Shown here: piece by piece, positions 8,740 through 16,773 of the stretch
Layout: each line of letters starts with the position of its first letter
How positions within the stretch are numbered: position 1 is the first letter of the stretch
Assembly (NCBI GenBank): GCA_963782465.1
Contig: CAWAJR010000002.1
Span: forward strand, 434,001-498,000
Length of the DNA: 64,000 nucleotides
DNA from: JAODBJ01 sp963782465
GTDB lineage: Bacteria; Actinomycetota; Acidimicrobiia; IMCC26256; PALSA-610
Reading direction: 5' to 3'
Notes under the pieces: model-generated
Database searches by the model: none
The model's input: only the letters and a program-made list of their open reading frames with translations
What the model was told of the DNA's origin: nothing
Made by a program: the position numbers and the translations under genes

Positions 8740-9501
8740 CTAGCGAAGCCGGTCGTCGAGGAAGGGGAAGCGGGCGCGAGTCGCCGCGACCACTCCCGGG
8801 TCGACGTCGGCGACGAGCACGGTCTCGATGCCGGACGCGGCCACGAGGACCTCACCCATCGGATCGATCACACAACTGTCGCCCGCATAGTCGAGGCCAC
8901 CTCCGTTGCCGACCCGGTTGGCGGCGATCACGTACGCCTGGTTCTCGATGGCCCGGGCCCGCAGCAACGCCTGCCAGTGCGAACGCCGGCTGGCCGGCCA
9001 GTTCGCGACCACGACGTAACAGTCGGTTCGGGGGGCGGCGTCCCAGAACAGGTAAGCGAACCGCAGGTCGTAACAGACGAGCGGGGTCACACGCAGACCG
9101 TCGACCTCGACCGTGACCGGTGCCGAGCCGGCCGCGTAGTGCTCGTGCTCGCGGCCGTAGCTGAACGGATGGACCTTCGCGTAGCGGGTCACGGTTCCGT
9201 CGGGCGCGGCCAGGACGAGTTGGTTGAACGGTCGATCCGCGCCCGGGCCGAGTTCCGCGACCGAGGCGCACACCCATGCATCGTGCGCGGTCGCCTGCTC
9301 GACCAGGAAGCTGGTGCTCGGCCCGCCCGGCGGCTCGGCGATCCTCGCCGCGTCCATCGAGAACCCGGTCGCGTACATCTCCGTGAGCGCGATGAGCCGC
9401 GCGCCGGCATGCGCCGCGTTGGTGATCAGCGCCCCGAGACGTTCGAAGTTCGCCTTCGGGTCTTCCCACACGATGTCGTGCTGTACGGCGGCGACCTTCA
9501 C
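8740..9501 (-). CDS. Carbon-nitrogen hydrolase, omega-amidase-like (nitrilase superfamily)
   Basis: A 253-residue nitrilase-superfamily enzyme with the full Glu-Lys-Cys triad: E41 in 'LTEMYATG', K109 in 'YAKVHPF' and C143 in 'LVCYDLRF'. It most resembles the Nit2/YafV omega-amidase branch, which hydrolyses the omega-amide of alpha-ketoglutaramate or ketosuccinamate. The GTG start at 9501 overlaps by four bases (GTGA) the stop of the class I aminotransferase upstream. In the known glutamine transaminase K / omega-amidase pathway the aminotransferase makes exactly this ketoacid amide, so context supports the assignment. Reading the frame further upstream gives only low-complexity sequence, so the start by homology and coupling is preferred. 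Confidence 0.88.
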   Translation of the reverse strand: MKVAAVQHDIVWEDPKANFERLGALITNAAHAGARLIALTEMYATGFSMDAARIAEPPGGPSTSFLVEQATAHDAWVCASVAELGPGADRPFNQLVLAAPDGTVTRYAKVHPFSYGREHEHYAAGSAPVTVEVDGLRVTPLVCYDLRFAYLFWDAAPRTDCYVVVANWPASRRSHWQALLRARAIENQAYVIAANRVGNGGGLDYAGDSCVIDPMGEVLVAASGIETVLVADVDPGVVAATRARFPFLDDRLR

Positions 9502-10673
9502 GGGCGGTCCATCTCTCGTAATGCTTTCAATCGGGTGGTCGCTTCCTCCAGCACGTCGAGTCGCTTGCAGAACGCGAACCGCACGAAGGAGCGACCGAGC
9601 TCCTCGTGCTCGTAGAACACGACGTTGGGCACCGCCACCACCCCGCACCGGTCCGGCAACGAACGGCAGAACTCGAGGCCGTCACGCTCGCCGAACGGTT
9701 CGATGTTCGCGGTGACGAAGTAGGTGCCGGCCGGCTCGTACACGTCGAAGCCCGCGGCCGCGAGCCCGGCCCCGAGACGATCGCGCTTCGTCCGCATGTC
9801 GGCCGACAACCCCTCGTAGTACGGGTCGGGGAGGTCGAGCGCGTACGCGATCGCGTACTGGAACGGCGCGCCGTTGACGTAGGTGAGGAATTGCTTCGCG
9901 GTCCGCACCGCGCTCACCAACGGCTCCGGACCGCACGCCCAGCCGATCTTCCACCCGGTGAACGAGAACGTCTTGCCACCCGACGAGATCGTGAGGGTGC
10001 GATCCCGCATTCCGGGAAGTGACGCGAGCGGGATGTGCACGCCGTCGAACACGATGTGCTCGTACACCTCGTCGGTCACCGCGATCACGTCGTGCTCGAT
10101 GCACAGGCGTGCGACCTCGTCGAGTTCCTCGCGGGAGAAGACCTTGCCCGTGGGGTTGTGCGGCGAGTTGAGCAGCACCATCCGGGTGCGCGGCCCGAAC
10201 GCGCGCGCCAGTTCGTCGGGATCGAAGGCATAGTGCGGCGGGCGGAGGGTGACGGCCCGAAGGCCGGCACCGGCCATCGCCGCGCACGCGCGGTACGAGT
10301 CGTACGCGGGCTCGAACGTCACGATCTCGTCGCCGGTCTCGCAGAGGGCGAGGATCGCGGCGGCGATCGCTTCCGTCGCGCCCGCGGTGACGAGCACCTC
10401 CGTCGCGGGATCGACGGCCAGGGAGTAGAAGCGTTGCTGGTGGCGCGCCACCGCGTCGCGCAGTTCGGGGATCCCGATGCCGGGCGGGTACTGGTTGCGG
10501 CCACCGAGGATCGCGTCGACGGCGACCTGCGCGACCTCGGCCGGACCGTCGGTGTCGGGGAACCCCTGCCCGAGGTTCACCGCGCCCGTCGCCACGGCCA
10601 GCGCCGACATCTCGGCGAAGATCGTCGTCCCGAGGCCCTGCAACCGGGCGTTGAGGTACGGGGCCCTGGTCAC
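9498..10673 (-). CDS. Class I PLP aminotransferase, kynurenine/glutamine transaminase K-like
   Basis: A 391-residue fold-type I aminotransferase. Visible landmarks are the N-terminal 'NLGQGFPDTDGP', the cofactor Asn-Pro segment 'NSPHNPTGKVFS', 'VTDEVYEHIVFDG' (Asp and Tyr contacting PLP) and the Schiff-base Lys in 'SSGGKTFSFTGWKIGW'. The last motif is typical of kynurenine/methionine aminotransferases (KAT, YbdL). It likely transfers the amino group of glutamine, methionine or aromatic amino acids to a ketoacid. The start GTG 10673 overlaps the stop of the LLM oxidoreductase (GTGA), and its own stop overlaps the omega-amidase start, giving a three-gene coupled unit. Upstream in-frame sequence is antisense shadow, not part of the protein. 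Confidence 0.9.
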   Translation of the reverse strand: MTRAPYLNARLQGLGTTIFAEMSALAVATGAVNLGQGFPDTDGPAEVAQVAVDAILGGRNQYPPGIGIPELRDAVARHQQRFYSLAVDPATEVLVTAGATEAIAAAILALCETGDEIVTFEPAYDSYRACAAMAGAGLRAVTLRPPHYAFDPDELARAFGPRTRMVLLNSPHNPTGKVFSREELDEVARLCIEHDVIAVTDEVYEHIVFDGVHIPLASLPGMRDRTLTISSGGKTFSFTGWKIGWACGPEPLVSAVRTAKQFLTYVNGAPFQYAIAYALDLPDPYYEGLSADMRTKRDRLGAGLAAAGFDVYEPAGTYFVTANIEPFGERDGLEFCRSLPDRCGVVAVPNVVFYEHEELGRSFVRFAFCKRLDVLEEATTRLKALREMDRP

Positions 10674-11779
10674 GACCCGGCGAACTCGGGGATGACTTTC
10701 GTGCCCATCAGTTCGATGGTCTGCATCACCTGCTCGTGCGGGATCTTGTAAGGGTTCACGAGACAGAGCAGGAGGTCGACGCCCGCCTCCTCGTAGCGAC
10801 GGCAGGCCTCGATGGCCTGGTCCGGCGTTCCGAGTACGCACGCACCCGAGTCGACGAGGTACTCGAGCGACAGCAGGTCGAGCGAACCGTCGTCGGCGTG
10901 CGCCTTCATCCCCGCCGCGTAGTCGTAGTTGCCGAGCTCCTGGTTCCGTTCCGCCATCCATTCCGCGACCGACGCGATCGCGCGGGCACCGGTCTTCGGG
11001 TACCACTCGAACGACTCGCGCGCGGTCTCGCGCGCTTCGGCCTCGGTTGGGGCGACATGGCACATCGTGAACGTCGCCGCCGCGTTGTTCACGAACTTCC
11101 CGATCGGGGTCGCGCAGTGGGAGACCGCCTCCCGGTAGATGTCGATCTTCTTCTTCACCTCTTCCGGCGCGACGCCGACCGCGAACGAGCAGAGCCCGAG
11201 CCCGAGCTCACCGATCTGGCGGTGGCCGTCGTCGCTGGTGGTCGCGCCCCACAACGGCGGGTGCGGCTTCTGCAGCGGCTTCGGTTGCACCCGGCGTGGT
11301 GGCATCTGCCAGTGCTTCCCGGCGAACTCGTAGGTGTCGTTGGTCCAGCACCCGACGACATGCTCGATCGCCTCGCGCCACATCTCGCGCGTCTCGTGCG
11401 GGTCGAGCCCGAACCCTTCGAGCTCGGCACGAGTCGACGAACGGCCGGTGCCGAAGTCGACCCGGCCGTCGGAGAGCAGGTCGAGCACCGCGACCGACTC
11501 CGCGGTACGCACCGGATGGTTGTACGGCTTCGGCATGAGCCGCACGCCGTAACCGATCCGGATCCGTTCGGTGCGGCTCGCGATCGCCCCGTAGAGCACT
11601 TCGGGGTTCGAGCAGTGCGAGTACTCCTCGAGAAAGTGGTGCTCGACCGTCCAGAAGGCGTCGAACCCGACCTGGTCGCCGAGGATCGCCTCCTCCAGTG
11701 TTTCCTTGTACGCCCGGTGCTCGCTCTCCGCGTCCCACGGACGCGCAACCGGGATCTCGTAGAACAGCGCAAATCGCAT
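10670..11779 (-). CDS. LLM class flavin-dependent oxidoreductase
   Basis: A 369-residue protein of the bacterial luciferase-like monooxygenase superfamily, a TIM barrel binding FMN or F420. It opens with 'MRFALFYEIPVARPWD' and has the family motif 'FDAFWTVEHHFLEEYSH' (about residues 38-54). 'RIRIGYGVRLMPKPYNHPVRTAE' (given in part: 'GYGVRLMPKPYNHPVR') and 'SDGRVDFGTGRSS' follow in the usual order. The substrate is unknown. The start ATG 11779 has a GAGGGGAG site about ten bases upstream. It is the first gene of a coupled trio with the aminotransferase and omega-amidase. A long palindrome (11814-11859) lies just upstream and may control it. Confidence 0.9.
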   Translation of the reverse strand: MRFALFYEIPVARPWDAESEHRAYKETLEEAILGDQVGFDAFWTVEHHFLEEYSHCSNPEVLYGAIASRTERIRIGYGVRLMPKPYNHPVRTAESVAVLDLLSDGRVDFGTGRSSTRAELEGFGLDPHETREMWREAIEHVVGCWTNDTYEFAGKHWQMPPRRVQPKPLQKPHPPLWGATTSDDGHRQIGELGLGLCSFAVGVAPEEVKKKIDIYREAVSHCATPIGKFVNNAAATFTMCHVAPTEAEARETARESFEWYPKTGARAIASVAEWMAERNQELGNYDYAAGMKAHADDGSLDLLSLEYLVDSGACVLGTPDQAIEACRRYEEAGVDLLLCLVNPYKIPHEQVMQTIELMGTKVIPEFAGS

Positions 11780-11813
11780 CGCGGTGCCGCTCCCCTCGCC
11801 GAATGACCCGCCG

Positions 11814-11859
11814 GGTTGTGTCGATTTCACCCCCGTGCGGGGGTACAAGTGACACAACC
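11814..11859. promoter_or_regulatory. 46-nt imperfect palindrome between divergent genes
   Basis: Outer arms GGTTGTGTC (11814-11822) and GACACAACC (11851-11859) pair perfectly. An inner stem ACCCCC/GGGGGT closes a GTGC loop at 11835-11838, with a partly paired joint between them. It lies between the LLM gene (starting at 11779 on the minus strand) and the LapA-like gene (starting at 11967 on the plus strand), so an operator or a structured leader is more likely than a terminator. No run of T follows it. This is read directly from sequence; the regulatory role is inference. Confidence 0.5.
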
Positions 11860-11966
11860 GACGGTGGGTGGCGAGCTTACGAGCAGGCGTGGGCGGCGCG
11901 TGGCACGCAACCACGCCCGGTTCCGTCGCCCGGGTGACGATGATCGCCGCTGGGTAGGAACATCTC

Positions 11967-12299
11967 ATGACGACGCGGGAGGCGACAGGTTTCCGGGGTA
12001 TGGGCGTATGGGTGCCGGTCGTCGCCGGGCTGGTCGTCGCGGCCGGGGCGGTCGTCTTCGTGGCCCAGAACGCGCACGGGGTCGCGCTGCGATTCCTGTG
12101 GGTGCACTTCCGCGCGTCGCCGGCGGTACTCGTCCTCGCGACCGCGGTGGTCGCGGTCGCCGTGACGGAGGCGCTCGGCGCGCTCTGGCGGCGACGCCGG
12201 CGCCGCGTGCTCACCGAACGGGAAGAACTCGCCGAACTGCGTACGACGCTCGCTCCCACCGCAGACGCGGAGCAAGACCCGTCGCACGTTTCACCGTGA
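11967..12299 (+). CDS. LapA-like (DUF1049) small membrane protein
   Basis: A 110-residue protein with two hydrophobic segments (about residues 14-36 and 49-70). They are separated by 'AQNAHGVALRFLWVHF', the typical 'QN...v.l.fL......l...l' pattern of LapA/DUF1049 proteins. A basic stretch (about 71-80, 'WRRRRRRVL') follows, then a short charged tail. In E. coli LapA helps assemble lipopolysaccharide; in Gram-positives the role of this family is unknown. ATG 11967 is the start, with no strong ribosome site visible. The TGA stop overlaps the GTG start of the flavin reductase by four bases. Confidence 0.75.
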   Translation: MTTREATGFRGMGVWVPVVAGLVVAAGAVVFVAQNAHGVALRFLWVHFRASPAVLVLATAVVAVAVTEALGALWRRRRRRVLTEREELAELRTTLAPTADAEQDPSHVSP

Positions 12300-12796
12300 G
12301 CCCGGCCGCGTTCACCCGGATCGTCGCCGGGCTCGACGGGCCGATGTTCGTGGTCACCACCGCGAGGAACGGCGAACGGAGCGGCTGCCTCGTCGGGTTC
12401 GCGGGTCAGTGCAGCATCGAACCGCCGCGGTTTTGCGTCTGGATATCGAAGACGAACCACACCTTCCGCGTTGCCGATGACGGCGCGACGACAACGGCGG
12501 TGCTCGCCGTCCACCCGCTGCGCGCCGGCGACGAACCGATCGCCCGGCTCTTCGGCGAAACCACCGGCGACGACGTCGACAAGTTCGCGCACTGCCCATG
12601 GGAACCGGGCCCGAAAGGGGTACCAGTACTCAGTTCGTGCGATTGGTTCGCGGGCGAGGTGATCGACCGCATCGACGGCGGCGACCACGTCGGATATGTC
12701 CTCGAACTCCTCGACGGCGGTTCGGCGGCCCATCACCGCGAGTCGCAGCTCGGCTACCAGGCCGTCGCGGATCTCGACGCCGGGCACGCGCCGTAA
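12296..12796 (+). CDS. Flavin reductase-like FMN-binding protein
   Basis: A 166-residue protein of the flavin reductase-like domain family (split beta-barrel). It contains 'PMFVVTTARNGERSGCLVGF', 'SIEPPRFCVWISKTNHTF', 'LFGETTGDDVDKF' and the terminal 'YVLELLDGG...LGYQ', all in family order. Such proteins bind FMN and reduce it with NAD(P)H to feed monooxygenases, though in actinobacteria many act on F420 or haem. The preferred start is GTG 12296, whose GTGA overlaps the upstream stop. It could supply reduced flavin to the LLM oxidoreductase on the other strand, but this is only inference. Confidence 0.85.
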   Translation: MSPAAFTRIVAGLDGPMFVVTTARNGERSGCLVGFAGQCSIEPPRFCVWISKTNHTFRVADDGATTTAVLAVHPLRAGDEPIARLFGETTGDDVDKFAHCPWEPGPKGVPVLSSCDWFAGEVIDRIDGGDHVGYVLELLDGGSAAHHRESQLGYQAVADLDAGHAP

Positions 12797-12869
12797 CGCC
12801 GCGTGGCCCCGCCGGATTGGGACTTTCGGTCCCTGCGCGGCGCGGCCCGCTCACCCGATCATGTTGGCA

Positions 12870-13058
12870 ATGCGCGACATCACCATCGCCGACGCGACCG
12901 GGAGCCCCTGGCCCGCCAACGAAGCCGAGCCGGGGCACCTGTCGGTCATCTCGCGTCCCTGCCCGCGCACCGTACGCGTCGACGGCACCCTCGAAGCCGA
13001 CGGCTTTTGCGCGGGCTGCGGGGCCTGCCTGTTCCCCGTGCTCGAAGCGTGGGCCTGA
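12870..13058 (+). CDS. Small Cys-rich hypothetical protein
   Basis: A 62-residue frame from ATG 12870 (ATG 12861 would add three residues). Nearly every codon ends in G or C, as in neighbouring genes, which supports real coding. The sequence has a single upstream Cys in 'SRPCPRTVRV' and a cluster 'GFCAGCGACLF' near the C-terminus, suggesting metal or Fe-S binding. I do not recognise the family. It sits 73 bases after the flavin reductase and runs convergent with glutathione peroxidase. No clear ribosome site is visible, so the call is moderate. Confidence 0.5.
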   Translation: MRDITIADATGSPWPANEAEPGHLSVISRPCPRTVRVDGTLEADGFCAGCGACLFPVLEAWA

Positions 13059-13068
13059 CGCTTCGGGC

Positions 13069-13551
13069 CTAGAGCGCGCCCTCGATCGCGCTGACGATCT
13101 CGGGCGCTTCCGGGTCGACCATCGGGCTGAAGCGGGCGAGCACGTCGCCGTCGCGCGACACGAGGAACTTCTCGAAGTTCCAGCGGATGTCGCCGGTGTG
13201 GCCCTCCGCGTCGGCCTCCGGTGTGAGCTGCTGGTAGAGCTCGTGGCGACCGTCGCCGTTCACCTCGATCTTCTCGAACATCGGGAACGTGACGCTGTAG
13301 CTCGTCTCGCAGAAGGTCTTGATCTCGTCGGCCGTACCCGGTTCCTGCGCGCCGAACTGATTGCAGGGGAACCCCAGTACCGCGAAGCCACGGTCGCGAT
13401 ACTGCTCGTAGAGGTGTTGCAGCCCGCTGTACTGCGGGGTGAGCCCGCACTGCGACGCGACGTTCACAACCAGGGCGACGTTGCCTCGCTGCTTGGCGAG
13501 GGCGTCTTGCGAACCGTCGAGCGCGGCGACGGAAACGTCGTAGACCGACAT
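13069..13551 (-). CDS. Glutathione peroxidase family protein (thiol peroxidase, Cys type)
   Basis: A 160-residue peroxidase with the catalytic tetrad: peroxidatic C35 in 'NVASQCGLTPQY', Q69 in 'FGAQEPG', and W124-N125 in 'RWNFEKF'. C81 in 'FCETSYSVTFPMF' is the usual resolving Cys of CysGPx enzymes, which take electrons from thioredoxin rather than glutathione. It would reduce peroxides in the cytoplasm. The start ATG 13551 is fixed by a GAGGAG ribosome site seven bases upstream; an in-frame extension to 13584 is not needed. It follows the TetR-P450-ADH unit on the same strand, 84 bases after ADH, with a 7-bp inverted repeat (13570-13597) in between. Confidence 0.92.
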   Translation of the reverse strand: MSVYDVSVAALDGSQDALAKQRGNVALVVNVASQCGLTPQYSGLQHLYEQYRDRGFAVLGFPCNQFGAQEPGTADEIKTFCETSYSVTFPMFEKIEVNGDGRHELYQQLTPEADAEGHTGDIRWNFEKFLVSRDGDVLARFSPMVDPEAPEIVSAIEGAL

Positions 13552-13635
13552 GGATGTGCTCCTCTCGTTGGCACCCGCCCGCACCTTAGGGGGTGCCGGT
13601 GCCGTGATGGCAGGCCGGTTCGCCGCGCGGCCGGA

Positions 13636-14718
13636 TCAGAACATCACGATCCGGCGCGCGGTTTCGCCTCGCTCCATCGCCGCGAACGCGTCATCGATGC
13701 CCTCGACACCGATGTGGTCACTGACGAGCAGCGAAAGGTCGATCTTGCCGGCGGTGTGGAGGCGCAACATCTCGGGGAAGTCGCGTGCGGGGTCGGTCGA
13801 CCCGTACACACAGCCGCGTACCGTCTTCGCGTCGACCATCAGCGACATGGCACCGAACTCGACGGTGGCCCCCATTGCCGCCGCGCCGACCAGCGTGACG
13901 GTCCCGCCTCGCCGGGCGGCACCGAACGCGGTGTTGATGGTCGCCGGTGAGCCCACCACCTCGACCGCATGATCGGCGCCGCGGTTCTCGGTGCGGGCGC
14001 GTACCGCGGCGATCGGGTCGAGGGCCGACGCGTCGATCGTGTCGGTTGCGCCGCAGCGTCGCGCGAGCTCGAGCTTCGCCGGCACCCGGTCGATCGCGAT
14101 GATCGGCGAGCCGCCCGCCAGCCGCGCGCCTTGCACCGCGGCCAGGCCGACACCACCGCAGCCGATGATCGCAACGCTCTCGCCCGGTTGCACGCGCGCA
14201 CTGTGCAGCACCGACCCGATGCCGGTGACGACACCACAACCGACGAGCGCCGCGAGGTCGAGCGGGAACGCAGGGTCGATCGGCACCGCAGCCGCGGCCG
14301 GAACGATGGTCTCCTCGCCGAAGGTGGCGGTGCCGAACGTGCTGAACACTTCCTCGCCGCCGCGGCCATGGGCGTACGGGCCCGCGAACGCGTGGTCCAT
14401 CCCGTGCTCGCACAGTTCGGTCCGGCCGCGCAGGCAGAAGAAGCAGCGCCGGCAGGGCACGACCCAGCTGAGGATCACGTGATCGCCGGGTGCGACTGTC
14501 GTCACGTCGGCCGCGACCGCGACCACCTCACCCGCGCCTTCGTGACCGAGCACCGCCGGCAACCGCCCCGGGATCGCGCCGCGGGCGACGCTCAGGTCGG
14601 AGTGGCAGACGCCGCTCGCGGCGACGCGTACGCGCACCTGCCCCGGCGCGAGCGCGGGGAGGGCCAGGTCTTCGACGGCGAGCGACTCGCCCGATCGGCG
14701 CAGAACTGCGGCCCGCAT
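13636..14718 (-). CDS. Zinc-dependent alcohol dehydrogenase (MDR family)
   Basis: A 360-residue medium-chain dehydrogenase. The catalytic zinc ligands are C38 and H39 region 'GVCHSDL', H61-E62 in 'GHEGAGEV', and C164 region 'VGCGV'. The structural zinc site is 'PCRRCFFCLRGRTELC', with four Cys. The NAD-binding motif is 'GCGGVGLAAVQGARLAG'. It resembles the class III/NDMA-dependent type of actinobacteria that oxidises alcohols to aldehydes. The ATG at 14718 lies 19 bases after the P450 stop, so it should be cotranscribed with TetR and P450. A P450 that hydroxylates followed by an ADH that oxidises the product is a sensible pair. Substrate is unknown. Confidence 0.92.
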   Translation of the reverse strand: MRAAVLRRSGESLAVEDLALPALAPGQVRVRVAASGVCHSDLSVARGAIPGRLPAVLGHEGAGEVVAVAADVTTVAPGDHVILSWVVPCRRCFFCLRGRTELCEHGMDHAFAGPYAHGRGGEEVFSTFGTATFGEETIVPAAAAVPIDPAFPLDLAALVGCGVVTGIGSVLHSARVQPGESVAIIGCGGVGLAAVQGARLAGGSPIIAIDRVPAKLELARRCGATDTIDASALDPIAAVRARTENRGADHAVEVVGSPATINTAFGAARRGGTVTLVGAAAMGATVEFGAMSLMVDAKTVRGCVYGSTDPARDFPEMLRLHTAGKIDLSLLVSDHIGVEGIDDAFAAMERGETARRIVMF

Positions 14719-14737
14719 CGCAGTGCCGGGTTCGTGC

Positions 14738-15964
14738 TCAGCCCGGCGCGGGGCCGAAGACGAGCGGGAGCCGATCGGCCTGCCGGATACCCGGCGAGTA
14801 GCGGATTTCCGTCCCTTCCGCGAGGTGGTACTCGGGGATACGGCGGTGGAACTCCTCGATCGCGACCTTCAGTTCCATGCGCGCGAGGTGCGAGCCGAGG
14901 CAACGGTGCGGCCCGCCGCCGAATGCGAGATGGCGGTTCGGGCTACGAGCGAGGTCGACTTCCTGCGCGCCGTCGAACTCGGCGTCGTCGCCGTTCGCCG
15001 CGCCGAGGCACATCGTCGCGTGGTCGCCGGCCATGATCTCGACCCCGTCGATCGTGCAATCTTGTTTCACGACGCGCGGCACCACCATCACCGGTGTCTC
15101 GGTGCGCAACAGCTCTTCGATCGCGGTCGACGTGAGCGCCGGGTCGGCCGCGAGGCGGCGACGCGGTTCCGGGTGACGAGCCAAGTACACGATGTTGCAG
15201 TCGAGGGTCGCGGTGACGGTGTCGAGCCCACCGAGCAGCAACAGGTGACAGATCCCGAGCAGCTCGCCCTGGGTGAGCGGTCGGTCCTCGATCTTCGCGT
15301 GCACGAGCCGGCCCAGCAACGCTTCGTCGGGGTCGCGGCGCTTCTCCTCGATCGCGTTTTCGAAGTACTCCGTGATATCGCGGCCGGTCTGCTCGCGGAC
15401 GCGCTGCGCGCCTTCCCAGTCGTCGGGGGCGACGTCGGGGCGGATGGTGTTGTCGCGCCACTGCAGGAACTGCACGAGGTCCGACTGCGGCAACCCCATC
15501 AGGGCGAGGAAGATGGTCGACGGCAGGGGCGTCGCGAAGTCTTCGTGGAAGTCGCAACCGGCGTTGGCGGCGAAACCGTCGATGATCTGGTTGACGAGCA
15601 CCCGCGCATCGGGTTCGAGCGCGGCCATCTTCTTCGGCGAGAACTCGGGGTCGAGGAGACGGCGGTACTTCGCGTGTTCGGGAGGGTCGATCTGCAACGG
15701 GATGAGCGGGTGCTCCTGCCCGATCGAAATGGCCTCGAACGACGAGGAGAACGTTTCCGGGTGCTTCAACGCCCACTGCACGTCGGCGTAACGAGTCAGG
15801 TAGACCGCCGCGGTCCCCTCGAACATCCCGTCGCCGCGCGCGACGGGGCACGTGTCGCGCATCTCCTTGTAGGTCGGGAGCGGTTCGTCGGCGCAGCGTT
15901 GCGAGAACAGCAACGACATCGGGTCGACGGGGGGAAGTTCGGCGTCGCGGTCAACGGTGTCCAT
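14738..15964 (-). CDS. Cytochrome P450
   Basis: A 408-residue soluble bacterial P450. The I-helix oxygen-binding segment reads 'LLLGGLDTVTATL', the ExxR motif is in 'IEELLRTET', and the haem ligand loop is 'FGGGPHRCLGSHLAR' with C355 as the iron ligand. It would hydroxylate a hydrophobic substrate using a separate ferredoxin, which is not encoded nearby. Start ATG 15964 is chosen for its AAGGA site seven or eight bases upstream; an in-frame start at 15997 would overlap TetR further. The gene overlaps the end of TetR by 14 bases and is followed closely by an alcohol dehydrogenase. Confidence 0.92.
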   Translation of the reverse strand: MDTVDRDAELPPVDPMSLLFSQRCADEPLPTYKEMRDTCPVARGDGMFEGTAAVYLTRYADVQWALKHPETFSSSFEAISIGQEHPLIPLQIDPPEHAKYRRLLDPEFSPKKMAALEPDARVLVNQIIDGFAANAGCDFHEDFATPLPSTIFLALMGLPQSDLVQFLQWRDNTIRPDVAPDDWEGAQRVREQTGRDITEYFENAIEEKRRDPDEALLGRLVHAKIEDRPLTQGELLGICHLLLLGGLDTVTATLDCNIVYLARHPEPRRRLAADPALTSTAIEELLRTETPVMVVPRVVKQDCTIDGVEIMAGDHATMCLGAANGDDAEFDGAQEVDLARSPNRHLAFGGGPHRCLGSHLARMELKVAIEEFHRRIPEYHLAEGTEIRYSPGIRQADRLPLVFGPAPG

Positions 15965-16694
15965 CGGTCGTTCCTTCGTCGAGTTGGCGCCGGCCACCGA
16001 GGGCCCTCCACACGAACCGCCACACGTGGTCGGCTCGATCGAGCGGCGCGGCGCGACCCAGGGTCACGTCGTGGATGCCGGCAAGGACAAGGGTGAAGGT
16101 TGCGTGCGCGTCCTGCACTGCATCGGTTGCATCGACGAAACCAGCAGCGTTGGCGCGTTCGATCTCGTCGACGAGGAGCAGCACGAGCGGCGCGATTGCC
16201 GCGTCGAGTTCTTCCGGGTACTCCTCCGAAAGGCGGCGATGCTCTCGCACGAGCACACCCGCGTAGCCGAGCGCGCCCGGGTGGGTGAGCATCTGGAAGA
16301 GCCCGACGACGTACGACTGCAGGCGCTCGCCCGGCGCGACGGCGTCGATCTGCGCGGCCAGGATGTCGGCGCCGAGCCGGCTGTCGTCTTCGAGCAGCGC
16401 GAGCAGGAGCTCGTCCTTGCTCGCGAAGCAGCGGTAGAAGCTCTTGAGCGAGCAGCGGGCGCGCTCGGAAACCTGCGAGACGGTGAACGCGGCGCTGCCG
16501 GTCTCGTTGGCGAGGTCGCGGGCCGCGGCCACGAGCCGGTCGAGCCGCGCCACCGACCGGGCCCTCGACTCCTCGAGCGAACGGTCGAGCGCCCGCCGCC
16601 GCCACGCCGGGGTGACGGGCGGGGCGGCGGGAGGTGTGGCGGGAGGGCCGGGCGACGCCGAGAGAGCCCCGATCGCCGTTTCGGAGAATGACAT
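15951..16694 (-). CDS. TetR family transcriptional regulator
   Basis: A 247-residue regulator. A Pro/Ala-rich N-terminal extension (residues 1-30) precedes a TetR helix-turn-helix at about 50-97, with the characteristic 'FTVSQVSERARCSLKSFYRCF'-type recognition region ('CSLKSFYRCFASKDELL' near residues 80-97). The ligand domain follows to the C-terminus. Its ATG (16692-16694) lies inside a perfect 19-bp palindrome, a likely autoregulatory operator. It is first in an operon with a P450 and an alcohol dehydrogenase, which it probably represses. A NuoF-like gene starts 80 bases away on the opposite strand and could share control. The true start may be later, since the N-terminal extension is unusual. 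Confidence 0.88.
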   Translation of the reverse strand: MSFSETAIGALSASPGPPATPPAAPPVTPAWRRRALDRSLEESRARSVARLDRLVAAARDLANETGSAAFTVSQVSERARCSLKSFYRCFASKDELLLALLEDDSRLGADILAAQIDAVAPGERLQSYVVGLFQMLTHPGALGYAGVLVREHRRLSEEYPEELDAAIAPLVLLLVDEIERANAAGFVDATDAVQDAHATFTLVLAGIHDVTLGRAAPLDRADHVWRFVWRALGGRRQLDEGTTDGHR

Positions 16695-16700
16695 TCTCCG
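16682..16700. promoter_or_regulatory. Perfect 19-bp palindrome, candidate TetR operator
   Basis: The sequence CGGAGAATGACATTCTCCG is perfectly symmetric about base 16691. It covers the ATG of the TetR gene on the minus strand and lies 74 bases before the NuoF-like gene on the plus strand. Symmetric sites of this length overlapping the promoter or start are typical for TetR-family operators. Binding would block transcription or initiation of the TetR-P450-ADH unit. The binding itself is inferred. Confidence 0.7.
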
Positions 16701-16773
16701 CAGTCTCGCGCGGCGAGGGGTCGCCGCTCAAGTGGTTCGCCCCCGCCCGGGTGCGATCGGGTACAACCAACGC

